Assembly: GCA_035495815.1 (NCBI GenBank) | Contig: DATJFH010000280.1 | Location: 1-15,330 of the forward strand | Direction of reading: 5' to 3' | DNA from: DATJFH01 sp035495815 | GTDB lineage: Bacteria > Acidobacteriota > Terriglobia > Bryobacterales > Bryobacteraceae | Length of the DNA: 15,330 nucleotides | Part shown: one piece after another, positions 1 to 8,786 of the stretch | Numbering within the stretch: the first letter of the stretch is position 1 | Layout of the letters: each line of letters opens with the position of its first letter | The notes under the pieces: model-generated | Told to the model about the DNA's origin: nothing | What the model saw: the letters and a program-made list of their open reading frames with translations, nothing else | Databases searched by the model: none | Translations under genes and position numbers: made by a program

Positions 1-1227
1 GTACCCGCCCTCTTTCAAAACCCGAAGCGAGGGAATGTACGACATGACGTCGTTCGAATAGCCCGCTACGATGATCCCTTTCGATCCGTACTCCTTCTTG
101 ATGCGCAGGACGTAGTCGACCACCACTTCGCCTCCCAGCGCCACCAGCGTCAGGTCCTTGCCGAACGCGATCGCCTGCACGGGGTATGAATAGCGGCGGA
201 TCGGCCGGCCCTGATCGTAGGTGGCCAGCATCGCCCTGGCGTGGCGCACGTGGAACACGTTGGTCTCCTTCAGACGGGATTCGAACGTTTCGCGAGTATG
301 AAAGGCGAACTCGAGATCGACGCCGCGGAAGGCCGGCACGATCGTTCCTCGAACCGGCTGCAAAGCGCCGCCCAACACGCGTCCGACTTCCCTGGCCAGT
401 TCCGCGCCGTGCTGGCGGGCCAGATCGAGCGAGCTCCGCGGATTCGGATTCTGATCGGCGCCGCACAGCATCATGAACAGGGCGGTCGCGCCGGGATTGG
501 CCTGTTCGATATCGATCTGCGCAAATCCGGCGTAGTCGCCGCTGAACTGATAGAACTCTCCGGTCAACGTCGTGTTGTGGCACGCATATCCGAAAAGCAC
601 GGCGCGCAGCTTTCCGTCCGGCGCGGCCACCTTGAGCACGGGCACATCGTGATCGGTGGGACCCTTCGGATTGACTCCGATGCGCAGCGAGTTGGCCGTG
701 TTCTGCCTGCGGTTAATCGCGAAACCGGCCGTACCGTTGCCGAAAGTCAGATCGGCGGGGGCCAGTTCCTTGAGAGCCGCGCCGATCACCGTAACCAGCT
801 TCTCCGTCAGGTCCCGGCTGTAATCGTCCACCCGCTGCTTCTGCTCCGGATCGAGCTCGAACATGAGGCTGAGATTGCCGCGAATCAGCGGCCCGGTATG
901 CGTGTGCGAGGAGTTGATCACCAGCCGCGAGCGCTCCAGGTTATATTCTTTGAGCGCCCGCGCCGCGACCAGATCCGTGATGCCCCGCGGCAGGCCCACC
1001 AGGTCTGTGCTCACAATCACGACCCGCCCGCCCTGTCGGTCTTCGATGGCCAGCGCCTTCGCCCACAGGTCGTGAATCTTCCCTTCGGAAGCGTGCGTCC
1101 GGTTGGCGTAGCCGGAAAGGTACTGCGGCTTGTCCGGAGTGATGATGATACGGGCCGTGCCCGCCTTGTATTCGGCCGCGGCGGCGAGGGCCGTCAGTGT
1201 TGCCGCCAGGATCGTCAGTCGGAGCAT
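1..1227 (-). CDS. Neutral/alkaline ceramidase-like exported hydrolase, N-terminal part (C-terminus beyond window)
   Basis: The frame is open from the ATG at 1225-1227 to the left edge, giving 409 residues and no stop, so the gene is 3'-truncated by the window. Residues 1-18 form a short hydrophobic signal peptide ending in a run of alanines. The rest matches the neutral/alkaline non-lysosomal ceramidase N-terminal domain (PF04734). SHTHTGP at 107-113 and ACHNTT at 215-220 fit the zinc histidines, and GEVVVDY near 366 plus GYSNDVMSYIP near 389-399 fit the Glu and Tyr zinc ligands. True ceramidases carry the nucleophile in a GD-x-SPN motif; the matching place here reads CGADQNPNP (255-263), with no serine. 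It is therefore a zinc hydrolase of this fold, but ceramide as substrate is doubtful. No good ribosome binding site is visible. It lies 76 bp after the propeller gene, in the same direction. Confidence 0.85.
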   Translation of the reverse strand, partial: MLRLTILAATLTALAAAAEYKAGTARIIITPDKPQYLSGYANRTHASEGKIHDLWAKALAIEDRQGGRVVIVSTDLVGLPRGITDLVAARALKEYNLERSRLVINSSHTHTGPLIRGNLSLMFELDPEQKQRVDDYSRDLTEKLVTVIGAALKELAPADLTFGNGTAGFAINRRQNTANSLRIGVNPKGPTDHDVPVLKVAAPDGKLRAVLFGYACHNTTLTGEFYQFSGDYAGFAQIDIEQANPGATALFMMLCGADQNPNPRSSLDLARQHGAELAREVGRVLGGALQPVRGTIVPAFRGVDLEFAFHTRETFESRLKETNVFHVRHARAMLATYDQGRPIRRYSYPVQAIAFGKDLTLVALGGEVVVDYVLRIKKEYGSKGIIVAGYSNDVMSYIPSLRVLKEGGY

Positions 1228-1303
1228 TTCGCTGCAATGATAGCCGATTTCGCACAACGCGGGGCGTCTGGCCGGGCCCGCCGCTCAAAAGCGCGCAGGT
1301 TCC

Positions 1304-4300
1304 CTACTCCGCTTGCACCGCCATCGTGACCGGCGAGCTTTGCTGGCCGCCCATCTGGATCACGACCGGAATAGCGTCTCCCACCGGCGCATTCGCCGGA
1401 ACCACCACATCCACGCGATACACGCCGATCAGACCCGGCGCGAGGCCTGCAAAGCTGGCTGGCGTCTCGACGTCTCCGATTCGGACAGTAATCGGACTCG
1501 TCACTGTTGAGGGCGGGGAGCTGGGCGTCTGCAGTCCGATAGGGACCGGAGGATCCACCGGACCCAATCCTGAGCAGAGGATCCCAACCGTCTGGCCGCG
1601 ACGAGCGGCGTGGCCTGGTTCGGCATACTGCTGGTTTTCATCCAGAATCGAACCCTGACCTTTTCCGCTCCCGTCCTTGGTGAACGCGGCAGGCTGATTC
1701 TGTGACACGGTCACAGTCTCCGGAACGGCGACAGTGGCTCCGCGTCTCACCACCAACTGGTGCCGGGCATTGATGGGAATATCGAAGGGCACGATTGCGT
1801 CGATCTGGTCAGCCTTGACAGATAACAGAGGAATCGACTGGCCGGCGATCAGGACCGAGGTTCCGGCCAGGTCGGTCGGCAGCGGCGGTTCGCTTACCGT
1901 CATGGATTGATCCGCCAGCTTGGATCCCAGGACGGAGACGAGGCTGCCCAGCGCTAGAGGCGAGTCTCCGCTTCGGCTGGCGGCGTTAACGACGCCGCCG
2001 GCGCTGATTACCGGCGGATCGGCGTTTGGCTGGATTCCGCCGGTAATTTGAATCGAACCCCGAAGGACGGCGCCGGGATTCTCCGCATTGACAGTCACGG
2101 TCACTTGGGGTGTGCGCTGGTTGCGGGGCTGCCAGGCTCCGGCCCATCGCCCGTCCTTCAACGGTGCCATATAGAGCGGCGGATCGCCATTAGAGAACGT
2201 GGCCACGACGGAACCCGAGACCAGCTGCTGGCCGCAGTCATCGACTACGCGCACTTCGATCGTGGCCGGCCAACCCGCGGGCACGGTGAAGCTGGAGTTG
2301 AGTTGGGTGAAGAGCGGCAGCAGGCGGGACGCGGTACACCCGTCCGCCGACCGCACTCCCTTCGCGGACTGGTTAATGCCGGCCCCGGCGACCAGGAACA
2401 GAAGATTCACCACCGAGGTGTGGCCGTCGGCGAACAGTAGAGTGAGCGCACCGCGATAGATGCCGGGCGAGAGTCCCGTCAGGTCGGGCTGCACGATCAC
2501 GTCGAAGGGACGGCCAGGTGCGACCGTGCCGCTCGGCGGCGCCGCCACAAACCAATTGCGTCCGTCCAGAGTCAGGTTTCCCGCGATAAAGCTATTGCTC
2601 TGGTTCGAAAGTACCGATGTCCGGATCGTTTGCGAACCGGGCGGCGTATCTCCGGCGAGGCCGGTGAAAATAAGACCGGTGGGGCGCACCAGGGGTCCCG
2701 GGTCACTGCCCGCGGGTAGCACGTTGAGAACGACCGATACGGTCTGCGGGCTGTTGTCCGCCGAACCGGCGCTGACGTTGATCTCTCCGTAGTAATCCCC
2801 AGGACTCAGGCGTGAGGCGTCCACGGCGACAGTGACGAGGGGCACCTGCAGCGAACTCGCATTCGTGCTGCCGGCCGAGGGAGTCACGGAAAGCCAGTTC
2901 CCGGCAGCGGCGGCCGTTCGAACGGAGACGGTCCAATTGATCACTCCGGTTCCCACGTTGAGCACGCCGAAAGTCTGCGGAGGCGGTGTCCCTCCTCCGG
3001 CGACCGCGGTAAAGGTCAGTCCCGATTGGGAAAGCAGAACACGCTGCCGGCCCGCGCTCACCGTCATGGTCACGCTCGTGACCGCGGCCGAACCGCCGGA
3101 GCCGGTCACATTGATTGAGCCGAGATACGTTCCGGCCGCCAGCCCGGCTGGATTGGCGCGCACCTGCAAGGCAGCGGGTGCGGACGCCGCCACCTCTCCC
3201 CTCTCCGAGCCCACCGTCAGCCAGTCTCCACCGGATACGGTCCGGGCTGTGGCCGCGTAGGCTATCTGGCCCCCGCCCGCATTGCGTATCTGCAACGCCT
3301 GAGAATCGCCGGTATCGCCTTCGGTGAACGAGAAAGAAAGCCGGGCGGCGTCGCTTTCCAGCCTGGGTGGAACAGCGCTCTCCACCGTGAGTTGGACTGC
3401 GACCGTCCGAGTGGCCGGATTGGCGAGAGGCGCCGAAATCGTGATGGTTCCGGTGTAGCTGCCGGCGGTGAGCTGTTTCGGGTCCACGGCAACAGTCAGT
3501 GAGGCTGGCATGCGGCCGTCGGTGGGTGAGACGCTGAGCCAGTCCCCTCCGCTGGCAGTCACCGAAACGGAAAACGGGAGGCCGGAAACCGAGGGTGTGA
3601 GGTCAATTGTTTGGGCCGGAGGCGGCGCGCCCTGCTCGCTGGCTGAAAAAGGTTGCAGCGTCGCGGGCGCCTGGAATGACGGACGGACGGAAAGCACGGT
3701 GCGTATCCGGTTGTTGAACGCGTCGGCGATGATGATATTTCCGGCGGCGTCCACCTTCACGTCGCTCGGTATGAACAACTGGGCCGATGTTGCCGCGCCG
3801 CCATCGCCGGTGAAGCCGTCGGCGCCGGAGCCTGCGACAGTGGTAATCGTTCCCTGCGGGGTCACCATCCGGACCCGGTTGCCGAACAGCTCGGCTACAT
3901 AGAAATTGCCCTGGGCGTCGAAGTCCATGCCCGCCGGTTGATTCAGCGAGGCGCTGGCCGCGACTCCTCCGTCGCCAGTCGAAGCGGGCTGGCCGTTTCC
4001 CGCGAAGGTCGAAATCGTTCCGGTCGCGTTGACCATCCGCACGCGATTGCCGAATCGCTCCGAAATGTATAGATTTCCTCGCGCGTCCAGGGCGACTCCG
4101 ACCGGGGCGTTGAGCGCCGCGGCGGTAGCCGGTCCGCCATCTCCCGTGGATGCCGCCTGGCCGTTCCCCGCGACCGTGGTGATCGTGCCCGCTGTATTGA
4201 CACGCCGCACGCGGTTGTTCCGAAAGTCCGCGATGTACAGATTTCCGGCCGCATCGAGGGCAATGCCTTCGGGTTGATGGAGGGCAGCGGATGTGGCCGG

Positions 4301-5764
4301 GCCGTTGTCGCCGGCAAAGCTGTCGAGTCCCGTTCCGGCGACGGTCTGGATGATCCCCGCGGGGGTGACGCGGCGGATGCGGTTCAAGAGATTGTCAGAC
4401 ACGAAAAGATTCCCGCTCCGGTCGACCGCCACCCGGCTCGGAGAAAACAGAGACGCCGTCGTCGCCGCCACCCCTTCCCCGGAAAAGCCCTGCTGGCCGT
4501 TGCCCGCGATGGTTTGGATGACGCCGTTAGCGCCCACGCGCCTGACACGCGGACGCTGATTCTCCGCGATGTAGAGATTCCCCGCCGGGTCGAGAGCAAT
4601 GCCCGAAGCAATATGCAGGGCCGCGCTGGTGGCTGCGATGCCGTCCGGAGATAGCCGGAACGTGCCGTTTCCGGCTACTGTGGTGATGATCCCGTTAGAC
4701 CCGACCCGGCGCACGCGCGCGTTCTGGAAATCGGCGATATAGAGATTGCCGCTGCGATCCGCCGCCACCCCCGTCGGAAAATTCAACGTGGCGGAGGTGG
4801 CCGGTCCGCCGTCTCCGGTTGCGCCGATCTGCCGGTTTCCGGCGAAGGTCGTGATGACACCGTCGGCGATGCGCCTTACGCAATGGTTTCCGGCATCGGC
4901 GACATAGAGACGGCCGGCGGTATCCTGCGCAAGGGCAGTGGGCTGATAGAGCACTCCGGAGACAGCGGGTCCGCCGTCGCCGCCAAAGCCCTGCGCGCCG
5001 GTCCCGGCGACGGTCGAAATCACACCGGCGGCCGACACGCGGCGCACCCGATGATTCAAAGTGTCAGCGATCCAAAATCCGCCGCTGCCGTCCGGCAGCA
5101 CGCCGAAGGGAGAGTTGAGCAGCGCGCGGACAGCCGGTCCTCCATCGCCGGAAGAGCCTTTCTGGCCATTGCCGGCCACCGTCGTGATTACGCCCGATGA
5201 GCTCAGGACGCGGATCACGTGGTTCTCGGAGTCTGCAATGTATATGTTTCCGCTGGCGTCCGAGGCGAGACCGGTGGGACCATTCAGCTGAGCGCTCGTC
5301 GCCGGTCCTCCGTCCCCCGAATACCCGGCGGAGCCAACTCCCGCGGCGACATCCATTGTGCCGTCGGGCTTGATTCGGATCACACGATGATGGAGCGAGA
5401 GCGCGACGTAAAGGTTTCCCGATGCATCATACGCCAGACCTCGGGGCAGGCGGAGACTGGCGCTGCGAGCCGAGCCGCCGATGCCTGAGAATCCCAGAAT
5501 GCCATTGCCCGCCACGACGTGCACCACGCCATCCGTCGAGACGTTCATCACCATGAAATTGTCCACGTCGGAAAGTGTGATGCCGCTATCCGGGCTGAGC
5601 GCGATGAAAACCACACGCCCGATCGGAGCCGTGGCTGCCGCGGCCCCGTCGGCTGGGAAGATCCAATCCGTGCCGGCGGTGGTCGTGATTACCCTTTGCG
5701 CGAAGCCGAACGTCTCGAAGGAAAGGAAAACAACTAGGGTCCAGACACGAAACGGAAATGTCAT
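1304..5764 (-). CDS. Secreted NHL-repeat beta-propeller protein with BACON-like/Ig-like repeats and C-terminal TIGR03437 domain
   Basis: The protein has 1486 residues from the ATG at 5764. A TTG nine codons upstream (5791) keeps the frame open, but the ATG places a typical signal peptide (MTFPFRVWTL..., cleaved near residue 23, AQ) at the N-terminus. Residues 24-689 hold eleven clear NHL repeats of about 55 residues (G-N-L-Y-I-A-D...N-R-V-R-R-V, then TTVAGNG and GDGGPATSA) and one degenerate first repeat, enough for two six-bladed propellers. Residues 690-1129 hold four beta-sandwich repeats of 107-115 residues, each with a W-L/F core such as GGDWLSVSP, resembling BACON domains. An Ig-like stretch covers 1130-1251. 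Residues 1252-1486 form a TIGR03437 domain (VVNAAS, DLAGTSVLIAG, FAGLAPGLIGVYRV). Likely an extracellular or cell-surface binding or scaffold protein; no catalytic residues are seen. It starts 40 bp after the glycosyltransferase stop. Confidence 0.9.
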   Translation of the reverse strand: MTFPFRVWTLVVFLSFETFGFAQRVITTTAGTDWIFPADGAAAATAPIGRVVFIALSPDSGITLSDVDNFMVMNVSTDGVVHVVAGNGILGFSGIGGSARSASLRLPRGLAYDASGNLYVALSLHHRVIRIKPDGTMDVAAGVGSAGYSGDGGPATSAQLNGPTGLASDASGNIYIADSENHVIRVLSSSGVITTVAGNGQKGSSGDGGPAVRALLNSPFGVLPDGSGGFWIADTLNHRVRRVSAAGVISTVAGTGAQGFGGDGGPAVSGVLYQPTALAQDTAGRLYVADAGNHCVRRIADGVITTFAGNRQIGATGDGGPATSATLNFPTGVAADRSGNLYIADFQNARVRRVGSNGIITTVAGNGTFRLSPDGIAATSAALHIASGIALDPAGNLYIAENQRPRVRRVGANGVIQTIAGNGQQGFSGEGVAATTASLFSPSRVAVDRSGNLFVSDNLLNRIRRVTPAGIIQTVAGTGLDSFAGDNGPATSAALHQPEGIALDAAGNLYIADFRNNRVRRVNTAGTITTVAGNGQAASTGDGGPATAAALNAPVGVALDARGNLYISERFGNRVRMVNATGTISTFAGNGQPASTGDGGVAASASLNQPAGMDFDAQGNFYVAELFGNRVRMVTPQGTITTVAGSGADGFTGDGGAATSAQLFIPSDVKVDAAGNIIIADAFNNRIRTVLSVRPSFQAPATLQPFSASEQGAPPPAQTIDLTPSVSGLPFSVSVTASGGDWLSVSPTDGRMPASLTVAVDPKQLTAGSYTGTITISAPLANPATRTVAVQLTVESAVPPRLESDAARLSFSFTEGDTGDSQALQIRNAGGGQIAYAATARTVSGGDWLTVGSERGEVAASAPAALQVRANPAGLAAGTYLGSINVTGSGGSAAVTSVTMTVSAGRQRVLLSQSGLTFTAVAGGGTPPPQTFGVLNVGTGVINWTVSVRTAAAAGNWLSVTPSAGSTNASSLQVPLVTVAVDASRLSPGDYYGEINVSAGSADNSPQTVSVVLNVLPAGSDPGPLVRPTGLIFTGLAGDTPPGSQTIRTSVLSNQSNSFIAGNLTLDGRNWFVAAPPSGTVAPGRPFDVIVQPDLTGLSPGIYRGALTLLFADGHTSVVNLLFLVAGAGINQSAKGVRSADGCTASRLLPLFTQLNSSFTVPAGWPATIEVRVVDDCGQQLVSGSVVATFSNGDPPLYMAPLKDGRWAGAWQPRNQRTPQVTVTVNAENPGAVLRGSIQITGGIQPNADPPVISAGGVVNAASRSGDSPLALGSLVSVLGSKLADQSMTVSEPPLPTDLAGTSVLIAGQSIPLLSVKADQIDAIVPFDIPINARHQLVVRRGATVAVPETVTVSQNQPAAFTKDGSGKGQGSILDENQQYAEPGHAARRGQTVGILCSGLGPVDPPVPIGLQTPSSPPSTVTSPITVRIGDVETPASFAGLAPGLIGVYRVDVVVPANAPVGDAIPVVIQMGGQQSSPVTMAVQAE
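3698..5695 (-). repeat. Tandem NHL-repeat coding array (about 165-170 bp period)
   Basis: This stretch encodes residues 24-689 of the secreted propeller protein as about twelve tandem units of roughly 55 codons. Each unit carries the pattern VAGNG, GDGGPATSA, P-x-G-V-A-x-D, GNLYIAD, N-R-V-R-R-V. Units 9 and 10 are the most alike (both with GNRVRMV and NGQ-x-ASTGDGG), which suggests recent duplication; the first unit is degenerate. The DNA copies have clearly diverged, so the array is old overall. Confidence 0.85.
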
Positions 5765-5804
5765 ACCTGTATTTGTTGTACGGCGATGCAAGAGGAAAAT
5801 GAAC

Positions 5805-8777
5805 TCATGAGGCTGTCCGCGCAGTCGTAAGAAGATCCGGCGCCTGTCGCGCCAACGCGGCAGGTGGCCTTACGAATCCCGCCGGCTCGACTCTCGGAAT
5901 GATCCTGTCGAGCCGGTTGCGCATCAGCCGCCCGATCGCCGCCGGTGAAAATTCTTCTTGGATGCAACTCTTGCCTCTCAGGGCTCTTCCCTGTCTCAGT
6001 TCGGGCGATTCCACCACGAATCGCAACAGCGCTGCGGCGTCCTTAACCCGCGGTTCGGCCCACGTCATTCCTTCGTCATACGGCTCGCAGCCGGCTGGAA
6101 CTTGCGACAGATCGTAACCGACGAGGAAAGAGTTGTCAGGCCTGGTGAAATCCATGTTCCCGGAATAGGCCGTGACGATTACGGGTTTTCCCAGGTACAT
6201 GGCTTCCGCGATGCTCAACCCAAAACCCTCGGAGCGGTGAAGCGAGATCAGGGCGTCGCAGCAGCGGATCAGGCTGTTGACATGTTCCCGGCTCATGGTG
6301 TGATCCAGGATCGTCACCGGCAAACCCGCGCAGGCTTGTGCGATCCGTTCCATTTCCCGGGGTCGCCGGCCGGCATGATTGACTTTCAACACCAGGTGGC
6401 ATTGCTTCGATGACCTGAACGCCCGGGCGAATGCTTCAATCGTACCCAGGGGATTCTTGCGCTCGAACACGCTCAGCAGGTCGAACACGGACAGGAACAC
6501 AAAACGGTCTTCGGGGATGGAAAATGATGAGCGGTCGAGCGCAACACGATAGTCGGCCTGAATGGCATGCGGTATGCGCAGTACCGGCGCGCTCGACTTG
6601 CGGGCGATCGCGTCCTGGCAAAACGAGCTTGGCGTCCAGATTTCCTCGAAGAATCGGAAAGAGTCGAGCCAGCGGTCCGGAAACTCCGACAACTCCCAGG
6701 CCCAGTACCCGATATTGCGGCGGCCCGTGAGTAATTCGCGATCCAGCCCGGCCATTATCAGAGGCGCCTGATCGGCATTCACATGAAACACATTTACGGG
6801 ATGCGGGAACTCCCGGTCTTCGAGACCTGCAGAATGATCTCCCAACTCGAACGGACCGTCTTCGCTGTCCACGGTCCGGAGAGCGACCGGAATACCGGCC
6901 GACCGGGCAGCCCGGGCCGCGCATCGCACCGATTCGCCTACCCCCATCTCCGACCGCAGGTATCCCACCAGATTCACGCCGCCTGAACCCTCCGGCGCAA
7001 CCTGCTCCGCGCGGATCGCCGCCGTGGGCTGCTCGATGTGCAGGTCCGGGCGTCTTCTCTTTCGGAGAGCTGAAGTATGCATTACCGCCGACATCCGGAT
7101 GAACTCGGCCATCCTCCCTATAGAGGCGCGGCATTCCGAGGATGTCTTCATTCCGATCAGCAGGCAGCGGTACCAGAAGCGCTGCCACGGGCTCTCCAAA
7201 GACTGGAGGACCGTCCCCCATTGCGCCCGGAGGGGTGAGACCAGTTCTTCCACCAGGCTGTACTCACGAGTTCCGTGAGTGAGGAACCAGAGCAGGAACC
7301 CGATACCGTCTGCCCCGCAAGGGTCAGGCCAGATTTGCTGGATGTCCGGCCGGGAATCATAAATGGCCTGTGACAGCCGGCTCAAATGGAGTCCGGAATG
7401 GCCGTTCGCGACGATCTCGTTCAGGTCTTGCAGCTTTAATGCGCCGAGGCCCGGTTTGGTGCCGCTGGCCGCCAGCGCTCCCAGAATCCTTGCGTTGGCG
7501 ATCGGGTCTGCAGCCATGCCGCCGTGGGACGCCTGCTGCCGCGATTCGGTTTGCGAACGTAGCGCCTCCCACACCGGCGCCAAAAAAACATCCGGGAGCC
7601 CATGCTCTTCCTTTCCGCTCGAAAGATACCAGCGGAGGAAGCGGATCAGGTCCACGCCGAGAAGATCGGGCATGGCGGCCTGCACGTCCGCACGGGTCTT
7701 GTAGAGCCGATAGGCAAACCGGGTAATCGCCGACGGCTTGCCGTCGGCGCCCGTCATGGGCTGGTTCCAGGCGTCCACGAATGCGTGGAAGCCGTCGGCG
7801 GAAAACGGATTCTCGATCTGGAGCAGTATCTCGGGTACTTCGTGGTGAGCCGGACGCCCCATGTCCGGGATCCGGAACCCGTTCTCGAAGTAGCCGAAGG
7901 CGTACGGCCATGTACGGCAGTCGGCGTGACCATTGGCTAGAAGCTCGTCGCGATAATCGAGAACCAGGTCAGCCGCGTCGCCCAGATCACCCAGCGTAAA
8001 TCTGTTCTGATGCTTCGAGAAGCGATGGCAGTTATCGGGATCGAAACCACTGAAGTGGAAAAAATAGAGAGGAGCGCCGTTGACGGTATAATCCGTACCG
8101 GACCTTCTCACCAGGCGTGCCCCAAGGTTCCAGTAAGCGACGTTGTACCCTGGGTCGCGCATGATGCGGACTCCCTCGAACAGCCCCGGAACCAGGTCTA
8201 TCCAGCGCTGGTCGACGAACAATCCCTTGCTCACGTCCACCACGCACTGGTCGTAAAGCCGCTTCTGCCACCAGCGCAGAAATCGTTCCGTGTCCGCTGT
8301 CCGCTTCACTCCGATGAAGCCGAGATTGTAGGCGCCGGACCGCAAAATGTCCAGATCGGTAGGGTGGCCGCTCTCGTCGAGAGGAGAGGTCAAATGAGGG
8401 GTCAGAAGAATCGAATGTGCTCCGAACTCGCTGAATAAACCTGACAGGGATCGATAAACCTTGATATCCGGATCCAGATAGAGAATCGTCGACGCTCCGT
8501 ACTCGTTCATCAGCCGCTCGATCGCATAGGGCTTGATCGCGGTGCTCAGCTCGAGAAGGGTGTATTTGAAGTGAAACCAGGCGGACTGCGGGATCTCCAG
8601 GCTGCTGGAATCGATAACGTCGAAATTCTCGCCGGCCGGATCGAAATACCCGTCCGCGCGGTCGACCAGCACCACGACGCGGATCGCCTCCGGAGCCCAC
8701 TCGCGGACCGACTTCATCAGCACGCGGGCAAACGAGAGATAGTTCTTCGCAACAATCGTGAATACGACGGTTTTCAT
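5805..8777 (-). CDS. Bifunctional glycosyltransferase: N-terminal GT-A domain fused to C-terminal GT4-type GT-B domain
   Basis: The protein has 990 residues. Residues 1-260 look like a nucleotide-diphospho-sugar transferase of GT-A fold: MKTVVFTIVAKNYL at the N-terminus and the metal-binding DxD motif DPD at 102-104 within LYLDPDIKVY. Residues 360-515 contain two related helical segments (363-400 and 477-513), each reading roughly D-x-Q-x-x-x-P-D...G-F/R-F-L-x-W-x-L-x-x-G. Residues 600-960 are a GT4-type GT-B domain: NLVGYLRSEMGVGESVR at 602-618, basic residues near K774 and K798, and the retaining-enzyme E-x7-E motif E850-G-F-G-L-S-I-A-E858. No signal peptide or membrane segment is seen, so it is probably cytoplasmic, adding two sugars in sequence to a glycan precursor. 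Its start lies 7 bp after the methyltransferase stop, with AGGGG overlapping that stop. Donor and acceptor sugars cannot be told. Confidence 0.87.
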   Translation of the reverse strand: MKTVVFTIVAKNYLSFARVLMKSVREWAPEAIRVVVLVDRADGYFDPAGENFDVIDSSSLEIPQSAWFHFKYTLLELSTAIKPYAIERLMNEYGASTILYLDPDIKVYRSLSGLFSEFGAHSILLTPHLTSPLDESGHPTDLDILRSGAYNLGFIGVKRTADTERFLRWWQKRLYDQCVVDVSKGLFVDQRWIDLVPGLFEGVRIMRDPGYNVAYWNLGARLVRRSGTDYTVNGAPLYFFHFSGFDPDNCHRFSKHQNRFTLGDLGDAADLVLDYRDELLANGHADCRTWPYAFGYFENGFRIPDMGRPAHHEVPEILLQIENPFSADGFHAFVDAWNQPMTGADGKPSAITRFAYRLYKTRADVQAAMPDLLGVDLIRFLRWYLSSGKEEHGLPDVFLAPVWEALRSQTESRQQASHGGMAADPIANARILGALAASGTKPGLGALKLQDLNEIVANGHSGLHLSRLSQAIYDSRPDIQQIWPDPCGADGIGFLLWFLTHGTREYSLVEELVSPLRAQWGTVLQSLESPWQRFWYRCLLIGMKTSSECRASIGRMAEFIRMSAVMHTSALRKRRRPDLHIEQPTAAIRAEQVAPEGSGGVNLVGYLRSEMGVGESVRCAARAARSAGIPVALRTVDSEDGPFELGDHSAGLEDREFPHPVNVFHVNADQAPLIMAGLDRELLTGRRNIGYWAWELSEFPDRWLDSFRFFEEIWTPSSFCQDAIARKSSAPVLRIPHAIQADYRVALDRSSFSIPEDRFVFLSVFDLLSVFERKNPLGTIEAFARAFRSSKQCHLVLKVNHAGRRPREMERIAQACAGLPVTILDHTMSREHVNSLIRCCDALISLHRSEGFGLSIAEAMYLGKPVIVTAYSGNMDFTRPDNSFLVGYDLSQVPAGCEPYDEGMTWAEPRVKDAAALLRFVVESPELRQGRALRGKSCIQEEFSPAAIGRLMRNRLDRIIPRVEPAGFVRPPAALARQAPDLLTTARTAS

Positions 8778-8781
8778 GATT

Positions 8782-8786
8782 CCCCT
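8782..8786 (-). promoter_or_regulatory. Ribosome binding site of the glycosyltransferase, overlapping the upstream stop codon
   Basis: On the minus strand AGGGG lies four bases before the ATG at 8777, and its AG is part of the TAG stop (8785-8787) of the double methyltransferase. This arrangement supports translational coupling of the two genes and fixes the glycosyltransferase start. Confidence 0.7.

Noticed and set aside
1228..1303. Possible terminator after the propeller gene
   Set aside because: Only a 4-bp stem (CGCT-TTTG-AGCG) and a short GC-rich palindrome are present, with no T-run after them; not enough to call a terminator.
241..1329. A 362-codon plus-strand open frame opposite the ceramidase-like gene
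   Set aside because: It is antisense to a frame with a signal peptide and recognisable zinc motifs. Its translation is low-complexity, rich in Arg, Gly and His, and matches no family; long antisense frames are expected at this GC content.
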